This document shows, in pieces, positions 25,588-36,229 of a DNA stretch of 64,000 nucleotides; positions within the stretch are counted from its first letter, which is position 1, and every line of letters starts with the position of its first letter. This DNA is from Stenogyne calaminthoides (lineage: Eukaryota > Streptophyta > Magnoliopsida > Lamiales > Lamiaceae). The notes beneath the pieces were generated by a model. The model did not search any database, was not told where the DNA came from, and was given only the letters and a program-made list of their open reading frames with translations. The position numbers were made by a program, and so were the translations under genes. The stretch covers positions 19,300,622-19,364,621 of the forward strand of contig JBBCBC010000001.1 in assembly GCA_037126765.1 (NCBI GenBank), in the 5' to 3' direction.

Positions 25588-25603
25588 TCAAAAAGGGGGA
25601 AAT
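25588..25603 (+). other. Polypurine tract of Sire-A copy 2
   Basis: A run of A and G ending AAAAAGGGGGAAAT lies immediately before the 3' LTR start TGTTGGGAG. It primes plus-strand synthesis. Confidence 0.88.
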
Positions 25604-27598
25604 TGTTGGGAGATGAATTTAATAAAAGATTATATGATTTTGATTAAGATCCCAAAACCCCGAGTATGACATGTTCTAATGATCTTGATAATTGAGTCGA
25701 TTTCGGTTTTTAGAGTATTCGGGATGTTATCTCGCAAAATGTATAGTCGAGATATAGTTCGTGATAGGTTACAAGACTCAAGAACTCAAGATATATTCAA
25801 GAAACCAAGTTTCAAGATGAAAATGAAGTCTCAAAGACTTATTTGAAACTAAGAATCTAAAGACTTCCGAGAAATCGAGACTCAAGACTCAAAAGATGAA
25901 AAATCGAGATAATCAAGACTTCCTAGAATTGACTTTGAAGACTCAATATATCACCAAGATAAATCAAGACTCGAAGCCCCTGAAGACTCAGAAGACCCTA
26001 AAGACGCAGAAGACTCTGAAGACGCAAGATCAAGACCGAAAATCAAGATCAAGAATATCGAAATAAAGAATTATCAAGACTCCAAGAATGTATGAATGCT
26101 CAAGATGAACTGAATGTTCCGAGGCAAACAATATATCTATCCGGGATGCAATTCGAGAGAAACGCGATGCCTTAGAAAGTTAGATATTGCCAAGACATTC
26201 AAATGCGCATAAAAGGAACTAAGTCAAGTGTTGTTAAGGTTATATCAAACTCAAGTTTGTAACCAATGAAAAGAGCCGTTGAAGGTGTCTACCTTTAATC
26301 AAGACAAAAGTCAAAAAGAGGAAGACGACAACACTATACCATCATAATTTCAAAGGATGTTAAAAAAAAGATGTCGGATGTCACAAAAGTTCTCCATCGC
26401 AAAAAGTGAAGACCCGATGCATGAAAGGCTATTGCCTAAAAACATGTTAGGGAATTTCAAACCCTAAAATATAGTCGTTTCTCACACACCATAAGAGGGA
26501 ACTCACAATTTATCTCTCCAACTTCATAGTTTTCAAAGAGTGACCTTGGTGTATATTTATAAATACCGGTGACCCTCTACTTTGTAAGGTTACGGAAATT
26601 TATACGCAACTCAAGAGCTCAAACTTATTCTTGCAAAAAAGTTAAAGCACTCAAAATACCTTGAATTTCCCAAGTGCTTCTATATTGAAGAGAGCTCACT
26701 TTACTAAGCCTAGCTTGATAAGATTTATCCAAAGCTTAGTCGAGATATCCTAACCCTTTGCATTGTGCTTCATTGTAAAGGATATCTCATCCTAGTTGAA
26801 AACCAACCGAGAAACCCCAAACCCTTGAGAAGGTAGTTGTATGTGTTTGTTGGTGATAGAGTTGTAAAGAGTTAGTAAACTACGCGGAGTAGTAGAAAAC
26901 TCTAGAGGAGAAGTTAGTAAGCTATATAGTCTCAAAGCTTGTGTGTGATTGATGTAAGTAAACTACGGAGGTAGCGATAAACTCAAGGTCATTGAGTAAG
27001 TAAACTCACGGATATAAAACCTCGAACAAGTTGAGAAGAAACTACGAGGTAGTCGTAAAGCTCGAAACAGATAAAATGAATTTCTATATAGAGTCGAGAG
27101 AATGGATGTATAAGCTTGAGTCTCGAACCACTATAACCGGCTACGGTGTTATTTATTTCTTTATTAGACTATAATAATGACATTGACTTGATTTGAAAGC
27201 ATACTTTTCAAATATATTCGGGCGAATCAATCCAATGGTTGCATAAGTGAATCACATCCTAATCACTATTTATAAAGGAAGGTTTTTCACAAAGCTAAAA
27301 CGAGTATAATCTAAGGGCCAACCATTTTTACGTATATTAGAACAATAGTTATCAAACCGAACTCTCTTCAGGATTCAAGTAGTTATCCGATCCAAGCAAC
27401 TCAGATCTCTACACTCGTGATTAAATTAATTATAGAGGTATCCGGGAAAATACATAATCACTGCCTCTGAGATTTGACTCGTAAGCGATTAGCGCTTCTC
27501 GTAACCTAATCTTTAGATTATTCGATAGGTTTAATGAAGAAAAATTTAAAATCATTAACACGCTATTCCCCCATACAATAAGACTAATTATACCAACA
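25604..27598 (+). repeat. 3' LTR of Sire-A copy 2 (1995 bp)
   Basis: TGTTGGGAG start and TACCAACA end. It is collinear with 13018-15102 but has many small deletions. The last 250 bp are especially eroded: the CACGTG hairpin has become CACGCTATTCCCCCATAC, and GGGACCAACA has become TATACCAACA. Confidence 0.9.
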
Positions 27599-27603
27599 TT
27601 TTC
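27599..27603. other. Target-site duplication of Sire-A copy 2
   Basis: TTTTC here pairs with TTATC at 13013-13017. The unoccupied site in block U copy 2 reads CTTATCTACAAGTTC across 44564-44578, confirming both boundaries. Confidence 0.85.
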
Positions 27604-28464
27604 TACAAGTTCAAACTTTTATTGATGCGATTTATTTCTTTTACAGTATTATAGCATTTGGCTCACACAGAAAGTTCTTTCAAATCAAATACTTGTGAAG
27701 CGCGTGTGCCTTTCAAAATATTATTTGGCACGGATAAATATAAAATCAAACTTTTGCACATAAATCACTAAACTTATTTTTGTACCAAAATTTTCCAAAT
27801 TATAACATGTGAAGCGCGTGTGCCTTTCAACAAGGGTATCTCAATCAAAATGAATTGAGAATTGCACTACACTCACCAATCCAACACTAAAATTACACTT
27901 AAATTATGAATATATATATATATATATATAACCTGAAATTGTACCTTATAAATAACCTGACTTTCAAAATATTTTTGTGCAACAACGTATTGGGTCAAAT
28001 AATGTTGTAGAGTGCAAGTGATGGATAACTGATGTCTATCAGGCTAGCTGATGTGCGAAAGCCTTTTTAACTCAGTGTTGAAAATTCTTTTCTAAATCAA
28101 CTCAGACACTAAAACAGAAATTAGTAGACTTGATGTAATAACTGATCTGATCAGCAGACTTGATGTTTTGATGTCAGAGTCAAGTTATTGGCGTATTTGG
28201 AGGAGTACGAGCGTGTGTTCAAGCCCAAAGTTTAAGTCTTAATTTCTTTCATTTGCATTAATAAAGCTTAACCCAATTATTATTATTAATGGACCCGTCT
28301 GTGGGCCTTTAGGGTTAAGTTATTTGCTACTATTTATTGTTGCGTTTGAAGTTTGCAGACGGTTGTTGAATTTTGTGATTGATTATGAATTTCTGAGATC
28401 TCACCTAGTATACGTAGTATCAAGGTGCTTATCTTCTTCGTTTCAATATACTTCCGCTAAGTCA
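27604..28464 (+). repeat. Block U copy 1, right part; ends like a Ty3 LTR
   Basis: Continues block U after the Sire-A insertion and matches 44570-45422. It contains an (AT)n tract at about 27908-27930, longer than in copy 2, and two copies of GTGAAGCGCGTGTGCCTTTC. A TAATAAAGC / GTGGGCC region near 28258-28310 has an LTR-like look. The block ends AAGTCA right before a Met-tRNA-like primer site, suggesting the end of a 5' LTR. Confidence 0.75.
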
Positions 28465-28466
28465 GT

Positions 28467-28481
28467 TGGTATCACGAGACC
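28467..28481 (+). other. Primer-binding-site-like sequence of Ty3 element 1
   Basis: TGGTATCACGAGACC resembles the Met-tRNA site TGGTATCAGAGC. It lies 19 bases before a gag ATG. Confidence 0.6.
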
Positions 28482-28485
28482 GGGA

Positions 28486-29505
28486 ATGATGCCTCCCCGC
28501 CGCCGGACTGAAGCAGATGTTCAGCGCGACGCCGACGTGGCGAATTGACTCGGCAAGTCGCTGCTCTCACGGCGGGCCTTGAGGATATCAGACAAGTCGT
28601 TGCCACTGCCCTACCGAATGCTCGAAACGGCCCTCATCCCGACCAATACCAGCACGACGGCGCCCGTCATCGGCGCGATCACCGTCGCTCGCGATCACCA
28701 TCGGTGTTTTCGGAAATGGATGATGACGAGATGATCTCAACTATCAACCCCTTCGCTCCTTTGGCACCACGGCACAGGAATATAGGGCTTGATGATCGAC
28801 ATTGGGAAACGGGTTTCAAACTGGAAATTCCTGAGTTCACGGGTAGTCTCGATCCGTGCGAATTTTTGGATTGGCTCACCACTTTAGAAGATCTGCTTGA
28901 TTTCAAAGCAGTACCTGATGACAAACGTGCAAAATTGGTGGCTACTCGTCTTCGCGGTTGCGCCGCATCTTGGTGGCAACAGATCAAGCTAACGCGGCGA
29001 CGAGAGGGTAAACCACCAATTGATTAATGGGAGAAATTCCGAAAACATTTGCGGAGGGAATTTATGCCGCATAATTATGAAAGTACGCTCTATCAGCGCT
29101 TCCATAATTTACGCCAGGGGAGCAAGACTATAGACGCATATACTGATGACTTTTATCGGTTTATGTCACACATTGAAGTGTGAGACATGCACACAACTCG
29201 TATCCCGCTATGTGGGTGGGTTGAAACCTGCTCTCCAGGACACACTAACATTGCTTGAACCCATGTCAATTTCGGACGACACCAACCAACGCCATTCTTT
29301 TTTTTTTTAACAGTCAAGACGTCGCCCTTTTCGGCCTGGGAAATCCACAAGCCCGAACTCAGCCTAATCCCCCACATTTCCACTCGCACTCAGCCTGATC
29401 CCCCAAACATCGGCACTCGTGAAGCGAGTTCTTCCTCCATTCGGTGTTTTGGTTGCGGGGAGACTGGCCATAGGTGCTCCGCCTGCCCTAAAGCAGATGA
29501 GACCA
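28486..29505 (+). pseudogene. Ty3/gypsy gag, chromovirus-like (truncated, broken)
   Basis: The ATG at 28486 begins MMPPRRRTEADVQRD; a stop or frameshift near 28548 moves the frame. The main frame 28545-29027 has an Arg-rich stretch and the gag core: FKLEIPEFTGSLDPCEFLDW near 28815-28875, and SWWQQIKLTRRREGKP near 28970-29015. After an in-frame TAA at 29025, WEKFRKHLRREFMPHNYE and QRFHNLRQGSKTIDAYTDDF continue. A CCHC zinc knuckle (CFGCGETGHRCSAC) lies at 29445-29486. It is capsid/nucleocapsid of a chromovirus-type element. The rest is missing: the frame runs straight into LTR-X sequence near 29508. Confidence 0.85.
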
Positions 29506-29507
29506 TA

Positions 29508-29738
29508 GGTGTTCTTGGAATACAAGATTATCTCATTAAATTCAAGAAATCTCCCACTTGGTTATTTATTAAGCATATTTCAAAATTTATGAATAAATAA
29601 GGAGATGAAAGATTTTCTTGATTTTCTTGAAAATATATTATGGAAGATATGTATTCTTTGAATACAAGAATATCTCATAAATTCAAGAAGATCCAAATCT
29701 TGGATTCCTACTCCTTATTTTTCGAAAAATACATCCTA
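29508..29738 (+). repeat. LTR-X copy 2, left fragment
   Basis: Matches 59605-59835 of the solo LTR-X (TTCTTGGAATACAAGATTATC, CCCACTTGGTTATTTAT, and TCTCATAAATTCAAGAAGATC in two pieces). It ends at TTCGAAAAAT. The LTR-X sequence resumes at 41955 after the equivalent of only about 65 missing bases, so 29739-41954 may be material nested in one LTR-X. Confidence 0.8.
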
Positions 29739-29739
29739 T

Positions 29740-30256
29740 AAGAGATGTTCTTTACGTTCTTAGTTTTAGAAAGAATTTAATTTCGGTTTTTAAACTTTAC
29801 CTTGATGGATATTCGATTACTTTTGATAAAGTTGTTACATTTTCTCTTTATGATAAATTTATCTGTCATGGAACGTTGTCGAATAATCTCTATACAATTA
29901 ACAGTGCACACCACTCACGAAATGCATCCTATAACACATCAACTATTTTTGATAAAAGAAAACGTCCATCAGACGTGAACGAGACACTTCTATGGCATCT
30001 AAGATTGGGACATATTAATCCAAAGAGGATCCAAAGGTTGGTAGAAGACGGTTCACTGGAGTCTCTCCAAGTTGAACCAATCCCAACCTGCGAATCATGT
30101 TTGGAGGGTAAAATGACCAAGAGGACATTCGGAGCCAAGGGGAATAGAGCAAAAGAAGTGTTAGAAATCGTTCACACAGACGTATGTGGTCCAATGTCAA
30201 TCAAAGCAAGAGGAGGTTATGAGTAATTCGTCACTTTTATTGATGATTACTCAAGG
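29740..30256 (+). pseudogene. TNT1-type copia fragment a: pre-integrase region
   Basis: Coding fragment of a non-Sirevirus copia polyprotein. RDVLYVLSFRKNLISV-like sequence precedes the frame, then NETLLWHLRLGHINPKRIQ (HHCC His residues), CESCLEGKMTKR (Cys pair) and the first integrase Asp in EIVHTDVCGPMS near 30165-30200. GGYE is followed by a TAA stop at 30223. It has no upstream gag or protease and breaks off at 30256. It is nearly identical to 31960-32453, except that fragment b lacks 24 bases. Confidence 0.85.
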
Positions 30257-31146
30257 CCGGGGGAGTGCAAGGTGTGCACTCCGACCCGCGAGCTGGTCGA
30301 TGATGTGGCTTGACGAGGCATTTTTTTTAAGACGGTCAAGTGGGAGCTTTTCGAGACGAACGATGAAGGCTATGAAGACGATTTCTCGAGATCAAGACAT
30401 GACAAAAATTAACCGTGACAATTGGATATATGTGCCCAATGTGTTTAATTTTTTTTGTTTTGATGTTTTGCATTTTTTTGTGCTTATTTAAATTGTGTTT
30501 AAATATGCGATGCATGAGAAATTTTTTTTTTTGAAAAATCTCACTTTCGAAAATTACTAAGTATGCTTAAACAATTAATTTACAATTTTATTCCGGATAA
30601 TAAAATTGAATTAATTTTGACCTCCATGATTTATTTATTTGTGAATTCTTTTGGAGAAATTCCCCCCACGGGACGGTCAAAAGATAGCTTTCACATGAAT
30701 AAATTCCAAATTGATGATTGTGGATTATTACTAGTAGCGATTTATGACCTCCCCACGGGCTTGTTCAAAGCGAAATAAAAATTATGTATTTAATCATGGT
30801 TATTACTTAGGTATAAAATTGATATGCATATACTTCCCCGAAGTCCTTGTCAATTTTATATTGGTCAAGTGGGAGCCAACTATTAATCTGGATATTAAAG
30901 GTTTGTAACTGTTCTTGTTTGTTACCTGCTTGAATGTGTTTAAATAATGACCCACCCCACGTGGCTTATTTAAACTGTTTTGAGATGTTGGCTGATGCAT
31001 GTTCATATTTTTTTGAGATTTTAATATGATGCATGTGATCGAACCTTGTGATATATTTGTGCTTATGCATATAGTTATTTATTTCAGTTCAGCATGTCGT
31101 AACCTTTTAATCCACTGCTATTATACTTAAAGTCAATAAAATAAGT
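30257..31146 (+). other. AT-rich leader or LTR-like sequence between the TNT1-type fragments
   Basis: No gene. GC-rich for the first 100 bases, then AT-rich with long T runs. GGTCAAGTGGGAGC occurs twice (about 30333 and 30862); such AGTGGGAG stretches resemble copia polypurine tracts. Because a gag ATG follows at 31147, this may be LTR plus leader of fragment b. I could not fix any LTR ends. Confidence 0.4.
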
Positions 31147-32510
31147 ATGGAAACTATATTGATTGGAAACGAAAAATTATAATTGTCCTAACTGCAAAAA
31201 GCACAAGTGGATTCTTGACACACCAAAATCAGATGAGCCAACTGACGAGTCAAAAATGCGGGATTCGTCATATCACCTTGCGAGAGATGTCATCGCTGAA
31301 AATGGTGGAGGGCAAACCCGTAAGGGATTACGTCCTCAAAATTGATGGCCCATCTGAACAAACTTGAGGTTCTGAGTGCAGATTATAATCTGGAGACTCG
31401 AATGAATTTGGTACTTCACTATCTGCCCAAAAGTTTTTGAGCATTTTGGCCTCGCTAGCTGATTTGTTGCAAGCTTTGATCTAGGCAGAGATGTTGATGG
31501 GGCACCAAACTCAAGCTTTGAACGACAATGTGGTCCATCTTCATCTTCTAGGCCAAGGGTAGGCAAGAAGAAGAAGAGAACCAAAAGCCATTAGCAATAA
31601 AACTCAACTATTGTCAAGGGCAATGGTAAGATGAGGAATGCTTGTGGTGTCAAGGAAAATCCAAAGAGGAAGTGCTTCAACAGCGGTAAGGACAATGGAG
31701 GTTTGCCTGTTCCAACCCCAAAAGGGCCGGAAAGAAAGGTAATTCTCACACAATAGTTGTTGAAACTTGTTTAGCGGAGTATACTTCTCATTCGTGGGTA
31801 GTTGATACGGGATCCACTGATCATGTTTGCTTCACGGGTTCAAGCTGACCCAGCAACTTAGTGGGAGTGAGATCCTCATCACACTGGGCGATGCTACGAG
31901 AGTAGCAGCTGAAGCAGTGGGAGAAGTGTACTTGTCCTTTGAAGACAGAGTTTTAATTTTAAGAGATGTTCTTTACGTTCTTAGTTTTAGAAAGAATTTA
32001 ATTTCGGTTTCTAAACTTTACCTTGATGGATATTCGGTTACTTTTGATAAAGTTGTTACCATTTCTCTTTATGATAAATTTATCTGTCATGGAACGTTGT
32101 CGAATAATCTCTATACAATTAACAGTGCACACCACTCAAGAAATGCATCCTATAACACATCAACTGTTTTTGATAAAAGAAAACGTTCATCAGACGTGAA
32201 CGAGACACTTCTATGGCATCTAAGATTGGGACATATTAATCCAAAGAGGATCCAAAGGTTGGTAGAAGACGGTTCACTGGAGTCTCTCCAAGTTGAACCA
32301 ATCCCAACCTGCGAATCATGTTTGGAGGGTAAAATGACCAAGAGGGCATTCGGAGCCAAGGGGAATAGAGCAAAAGAAGTGTTAGAAATCGTTCACACAG
32401 ACGTATGTGGTCCAATGTCAATCAAAGCAACTTTTATTGATGGTTACTCAAGGTACGACCATATTTTCCTTATGAAGCATAAATCTGAGACTTTTGACAA
32501 ATATAATTAG
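31147..32510 (+). pseudogene. TNT1-type copia fragment b: gag, protease, pre-integrase (broken)
   Basis: The gag start is near 31147. AEKHKW-like HKWILDTPKSDEPTDESK appears at about 31198-31250, then NKLEVLSADYNLETRMNLVL near 31348-31410. A basic zone follows near 31560-31730. The protease motif SWVVDTGSTDHVC is near 31795-31835, with an intact Asp-Thr-Gly. A long open frame 31827-32510 then covers the pre-integrase region (LWHLRLGHINPKRIQ, CESCLEGKMTKR) to EIVHTDVCGPMSIKA and FIDGYSRYDHIFLM. Eight codons present in fragment a are missing here (in frame). The sequence stops at 32510 without the rest of integrase. Confidence 0.86.
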
Positions 32511-33429
32511 GTCTTCATTTTCAACCAATCATGAAGAGCCCCACCAACATAATTATAATACATATATATATTCCCTCTATATCTATAATAAAATTGAAAT
32601 TATCTCTTTATTATTTGTAGTTTCGTACTTTTTCTCTAAAGTAAAAAAAGAAATGAAAATAGTAGACTACATTAGCAATTTCAACATGTTAGTTTAATTA
32701 TTGGACAAGTACAAAGTTGGAATTTTAGTTTTTGACTCGAATTTAAAGTTTTGCTTGACTGCCCCCAATTATTATTGGCGTGGAAAAAAATGTCGTTTTC
32801 ACTTTGGGTTTTTCAAATCATTTTTAGATACGAATAATTATAAGTGGATTTTTTTCTGAAGGGGATAACTATGAGTGGATTAATGGCTAGAATCATACTT
32901 TATTTATTCGAAAATTTCAGTGCTATAATTCGAATATATATTGTCAAAGGATAGGAGAATCGCATGCTTAATTCACTATTTCTGTTATATCTTGGATAAA
33001 GCCGAATCTCCGTATTAATATGATATTGTCCATTTTAGAATGAACTTGCATGGATTTACTTTTGGACATCCCCAAAATGTCTCATATGAATGGAGTGATT
33101 GTCCATCTTTATAAACTCAGTGATCCTCCGATGTTTAATTATTCGATATGAGATATTGTTTGACACCCCAACATCTTTATGCTATCCTTCCAATAGTCTG
33201 GGGATTGTTTGTAATGGGTTATTTGATTATGTAAAATTCACTTTTTAAAGCATATTCGTGTGAAGCATGTCAGCGTATTTGAAACCAAGTAAATCTGATG
33301 GAGACGAGATCGCGAAAGCAATCTCGTATAATTATAAGCCGATTTGCAGAATCAAGATTATTAGGAAAATTAGTATTAGAATCTTTAATTTATTAAATAT
33401 AATTTATTTAGATTATTTCCATATATTTA
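32511..33429. other. Unassigned AT-rich DNA
   Basis: I see no gene, LTR terminus or inverted repeat here. The short frames at 32494-32697 and 33267-33488 have low-complexity composition and no recognisable motif. Confidence 0.5.
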
Positions 33430-34130
33430 TGTTGGGATATTTTAGTTTTGATGAATTATGTCAAAACATTATCAACTTGTGTTTTTGAAGTTAATCTACA
33501 GATAACAAGTTTAGGGGGAACGAAAGAACAAATTGAGGGGGAACTCATGGAATCGATTTAAGATGATCGAGATCGACGAGGTCAAGAGATTTATCTTGAT
33601 CGAGATCGGATGAGTAAGATGAGTTTTGAGTTAACTCGATGAGTCATGGCAAAATGAGAAGAAAAGAAAAGCTAAGCCAGCTGATCAGAAGATCAGATGA
33701 CCAGATCAGAAGAGGAGGTTGCAGATCAGAAGAGGAGCAGATGAGACTGATCGAGATCAGACGTGATTGAGATCAGATAAGCTAACCCGAATGCTCGATA
33801 TGCTAACTCGATGTACTAATCTGATGCAGATAAACCGATATGTCGACTGATGCTATATCGACCGATCATGTGAGCCGATCGATCAAAGTAGAAGAAATCG
33901 ACATCGAAAAACCATAACTGCATACCAGATCAAAGCGAGAAGAAATCAAGAGAAGTCATCCGAAGTCATGTTCATCGAGAATCGTAATGTTACCGATGAT
34001 CGCTTAGCTCGAAAGCTAGTGACTGAGGGTCGATGTCCAAGTCGAAGAGTCGAACTCGCTTAAATTTCCGAGTTTCAAGATACCCGACAGACAAGGTCCG
34101 GCCAAGAGAAGTCTCACCGAAGTCAAGAAT
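33430..34130 (+). repeat. Sirevirus LTR-like fragment, third subfamily
   Basis: Begins TGTTGGGATATTTTAG with TTTTGATG shortly after, like the Sire-B LTR start, followed by AGGGGGAAC and GAGGGGGAACTCATGG (compare TTGAGGGGAACTCAATATG in Sire-B). It then has GATCAGA-rich repeats with many CAG-to-CG changes. It differs too much from 40266-41954 to be the partner LTR. It joins the Sire-B pol tail near 34130. Confidence 0.4.
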
Positions 34131-34345
34131 TCTCGAGTCCAAGGAAGCTCGAAGTTCGAAGAAGCCGAGGATCGATAATCCTCAAGACTCAGAGAAACTC
34201 AAGACTCGATAGATCTCAAGAATATCAGAATGGAAAAGATCCATACTGACAAGAAGAAAGCTGGATATTTTAACTAAGCCGCTAGGGCGAGATCGATTCA
34301 GAGAATTATGCAACGAGCTAGGGCTTCTGGATCTCGGAGAAAGTG
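34131..34345 (+). pseudogene. Sire-B copy 1 pol C-terminal remnant
   Basis: The sequence near 34250-34335 encodes KLDIL(TKPL)-like residues, then RDRFRELCNELGLLDL, the conserved end of copia RNase H. It is followed by PEMVGGLISRTRWLKD. Counterpart of KSDILTKPLVESRFRELQ in Sire-A. Frameshifted and truncated upstream. Confidence 0.75.
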
Positions 34346-34429
34346 CACCAGAAATGGTTGGTGGACTGATCTCCAGAACCAGGTGGTTAAAAGACTAACC
34401 AGGTTAAGAGGAATCAGTTGAGTTAGGAA

Positions 34430-34575
34430 TCTCAACTGATCAGACGATCAGACGAGGAGCCGATCTGAAGTTCAGACAAGGAGCCAGTCTGAAGTTCATA
34501 CAAGGAGCAGATCAGAAAGTCAGACGAGGAGCCGATCTGAAGTTTAGACAAGGAGCAGATCAGATTAAGGGGGAA
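34430..34575 (+). repeat. Tandem repeats and polypurine-like tract after pol
   Basis: About four units of GGAGCCGATCTGAAGTTCAG with spacer variation, ending in AGATTAAGGGGGAACTGATC. The AAGGGGGAAC resembles a polypurine tract. The inverted copy at about 54755-54850 has fewer units. Extra polypurine tracts in this region are known from Sireviruses. Confidence 0.55.
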
Positions 34576-35029
34576 CTGATCAGATTGGTAGGTTACTTTA
34601 TAAGTCGATTAAATCTACGGTCAACAAGCAAGTACAAGTTTAAAGCTACAAATCGCATAAGTCAGAAGAGGCAACACAACAATGAAATAACAAAATTTTT
34701 CATTGATAAGGACCCAGAGGTCAGATTTACATTACAAGCTACAAGTGATATCACAAGCTACCTACAAGTGGTATTACAAGCTACAAGTACAAGAAGACCC
34801 GTAGGTCATTACATAAACCATAAGCCCTAAGCCAACCCAAGGTAGGGAAGGGGAGAGAGAGATTTTAAGAGCTTGATACTCTCATTTTCCCCCGACCCTA
34901 AAAGGGGCGCAGAGAAGCTTCTAGAATCCTGAGCCACTCTCAGAGCTTCGGAGTGAGGAGCGAGAGCGGGCCTTGAAGGATCTTTAAGCCAGGAGCCCCT
35001 AGACCTAAAATCAATGGGCTCTCCAGCTG

Positions 35030-35422
35030 TTAAATGGGACACAGTGACACAGGTTTGGTCATAAGGACCAAACGGACACTAGTGTCGCATGCAAATATTG
35101 AGTTTGATATACGAAGATCAGTTGTTGTCTGATGCAGACCGTATACCAAACTCATGTTTTGTTTCAGATTGAGTCTGTTGATGCTAATTTTGTCATCTCT
35201 ATAGGCGCACAAGGTGCATACGGTTAGGAGAAGTGCCTTCTCATTTGCCTTAGCAGATCCGCCTCCACGGTGGTAAAGAAGCTTTACATTGATCGTATGT
35301 GTAATCTTCGATGACGACGAAAGAAGTGTGAAGGAACACACAGGGTTGATTTGAGAAGTTGAATTCATTGGAAAAAGGTTAAAGGTTTTTGCCGGGAGTT
35401 TCACCAGAAATAAGGAATTCAT
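35030..35422 (-). CDS. Antisense ORF of Sire-B copy 1 (shortened)
   Basis: Minus-strand frame between pol and ORF3, opposite to the element. The first in-frame ATG is at 35422 (MNSLFLVKLPAKTF). It encodes about 130 residues, with landmarks FTLLSSSSKITHTINVKLLY and LLLTVCTLCAYRDD. The counterpart in copy 2 (53947-54429) is 160 residues and keeps the same frame despite scattered substitutions. Here a small change near 35030 ends it early. TATAAAT lies at 35495-35501, upstream on the same strand. No known domain is recognised. It could instead be a chance open frame. Confidence 0.4.
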   Translation of the reverse strand: MNSLFLVKLPAKTFNLFPMNSTSQINPVCSFTLLSSSSKITHTINVKLLYHRGGGSAKANEKALLLTVCTLCAYRDDKISINRLNLKQNMSLVYGLHQTTTDLRISNSIFACDTSVRLVLMTKPVSLCPI

Positions 35423-35494
35423 CGGAAAGCATGGAATATAAGCTAAAGAAAATGAATGGTTTATGTTGTGTTGTTTGCCTAACACCCCAGGCCA

Positions 35495-35501
35495 ATTTAT
35501 A
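35495..35501 (-). promoter_or_regulatory. TATA box for the antisense ORF (Sire-B copy 1)
   Basis: TATAAAT on the minus strand, preceded by a C/T-rich stretch and followed about 75 bases later by the in-frame ATG at 35422. It is conserved at 53868-53874 in copy 2. Confidence 0.45.
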
Positions 35502-35707
35502 GGAAAAAATTAGGGGTATAAATGCAAATTTATTTTCTCAGAAGAACTTAAGAGAAATTTGCATCGACAACGCGTAAGGAACACGCGGCTAATGGTTGGA
35601 TGAGTTGACGGTGTGAGTAATCACAGAGTATCTATGCCATTATTACGGAATGTCAAATCGCGCCGATTTGGGAATCGAGGTAACTTTTTGACTCCCCGAA
35701 GTAAATG

Positions 35708-35718
35708 TTTTGGCGGGA
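35708..35718. promoter_or_regulatory. E2F-like motif between divergent promoters
   Basis: TTTTGGCGGGA lies between the antisense TATA (35495) and the ORF3 TATA (36223). It is identical at 53651-53661 (inverted) and matched at 21366-21376 in Sire-A. Confidence 0.45.
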
Positions 35719-36222
35719 GTAGACTTAAGTGCATAGTAAATGCGGCCTGAATAGAAGAAGTGGATCAGATAAGAGAAACAGATGAAGTGGATCAAATAAG
35801 GGTATCAGATAAGAGAATCAGATAAGTGGAATATTGTTGGGAAATGCATAAGGCAACCATCAGTAAGGTCAACAAGTACCATATCAGATCACAGTGGTAA
35901 CTGGTTGATTACAATATCAATCAGTCAGATATGTTCTCTTATTTATCCCTTTCTGAACTTCTTATATGCGTTATTTAAATAAATTGGTTTTTACTTTGTT
36001 TTCACTTTTATGATGCATGCACTACAAAACTTTTAATGCGGACTTGGGAATGTGTATTTAATGCGCTTTATTGCGAATTTTCAAGTCCGAAATATGAGAA
36101 GACTACTTTTCTCAACCGTGCGATCAAAACATTTTTCGGCCGACTAATCTCAGCCACTGATTTCAAAACACGGATACTTGAGTACTTTGGAAAGTTGTGC
36201 AAAAAGATTTTCCCTCGCATAC

Positions 36223-36229
36223 TATAAAA
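36223..36229 (+). promoter_or_regulatory. TATA box for ORF3 (Sire-B copy 1)
   Basis: TATAAAA in CGCATACTATAAAATCC, followed by a pyrimidine-rich leader (TTCTTTCCACTACTTCGTC) typical of plant 5' leaders. Copy 2 has TATATAT at the same place (53114-53120). Confidence 0.55.

Larger units (their letters stand above)
13018..27598 (+). mobile_element. Sire-A copy 2, full-length Sirevirus-like copia element with ORF3 (14.6 kb)
   Basis: Complete structure: 5' LTR 13018-15102, primer site 15105-15120, gag, protease, integrase, RT, RNase H ending at 21061, a third ORF region 21687-25205, polypurine tract 25588-25603 and 3' LTR 25604-27598. It is flanked by TTATC and TTTTC, a 5-bp target duplication with one mismatch. 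The uninterrupted target survives at 44565-44569 in block U copy 2. It stands head to head with Sire-A copy 1. All frames are broken. Confidence 0.93.

Noticed and set aside
27900..27935. (AT)n tract as a matrix-attachment or origin element
   Set aside because: A simple microsatellite whose length differs between the two U copies; nothing else supports a function.
28679..28987. Minus-strand frame of 102 codons opposite the Ty3 gag
   Set aside because: Shadow of the GC-richer gag coding strand; no independent signals.
32511..33429. Possible Helitron or MITE in the AT-rich gap
   Set aside because: I found no terminal hairpin with CTRR, no inverted repeats and no target duplication.
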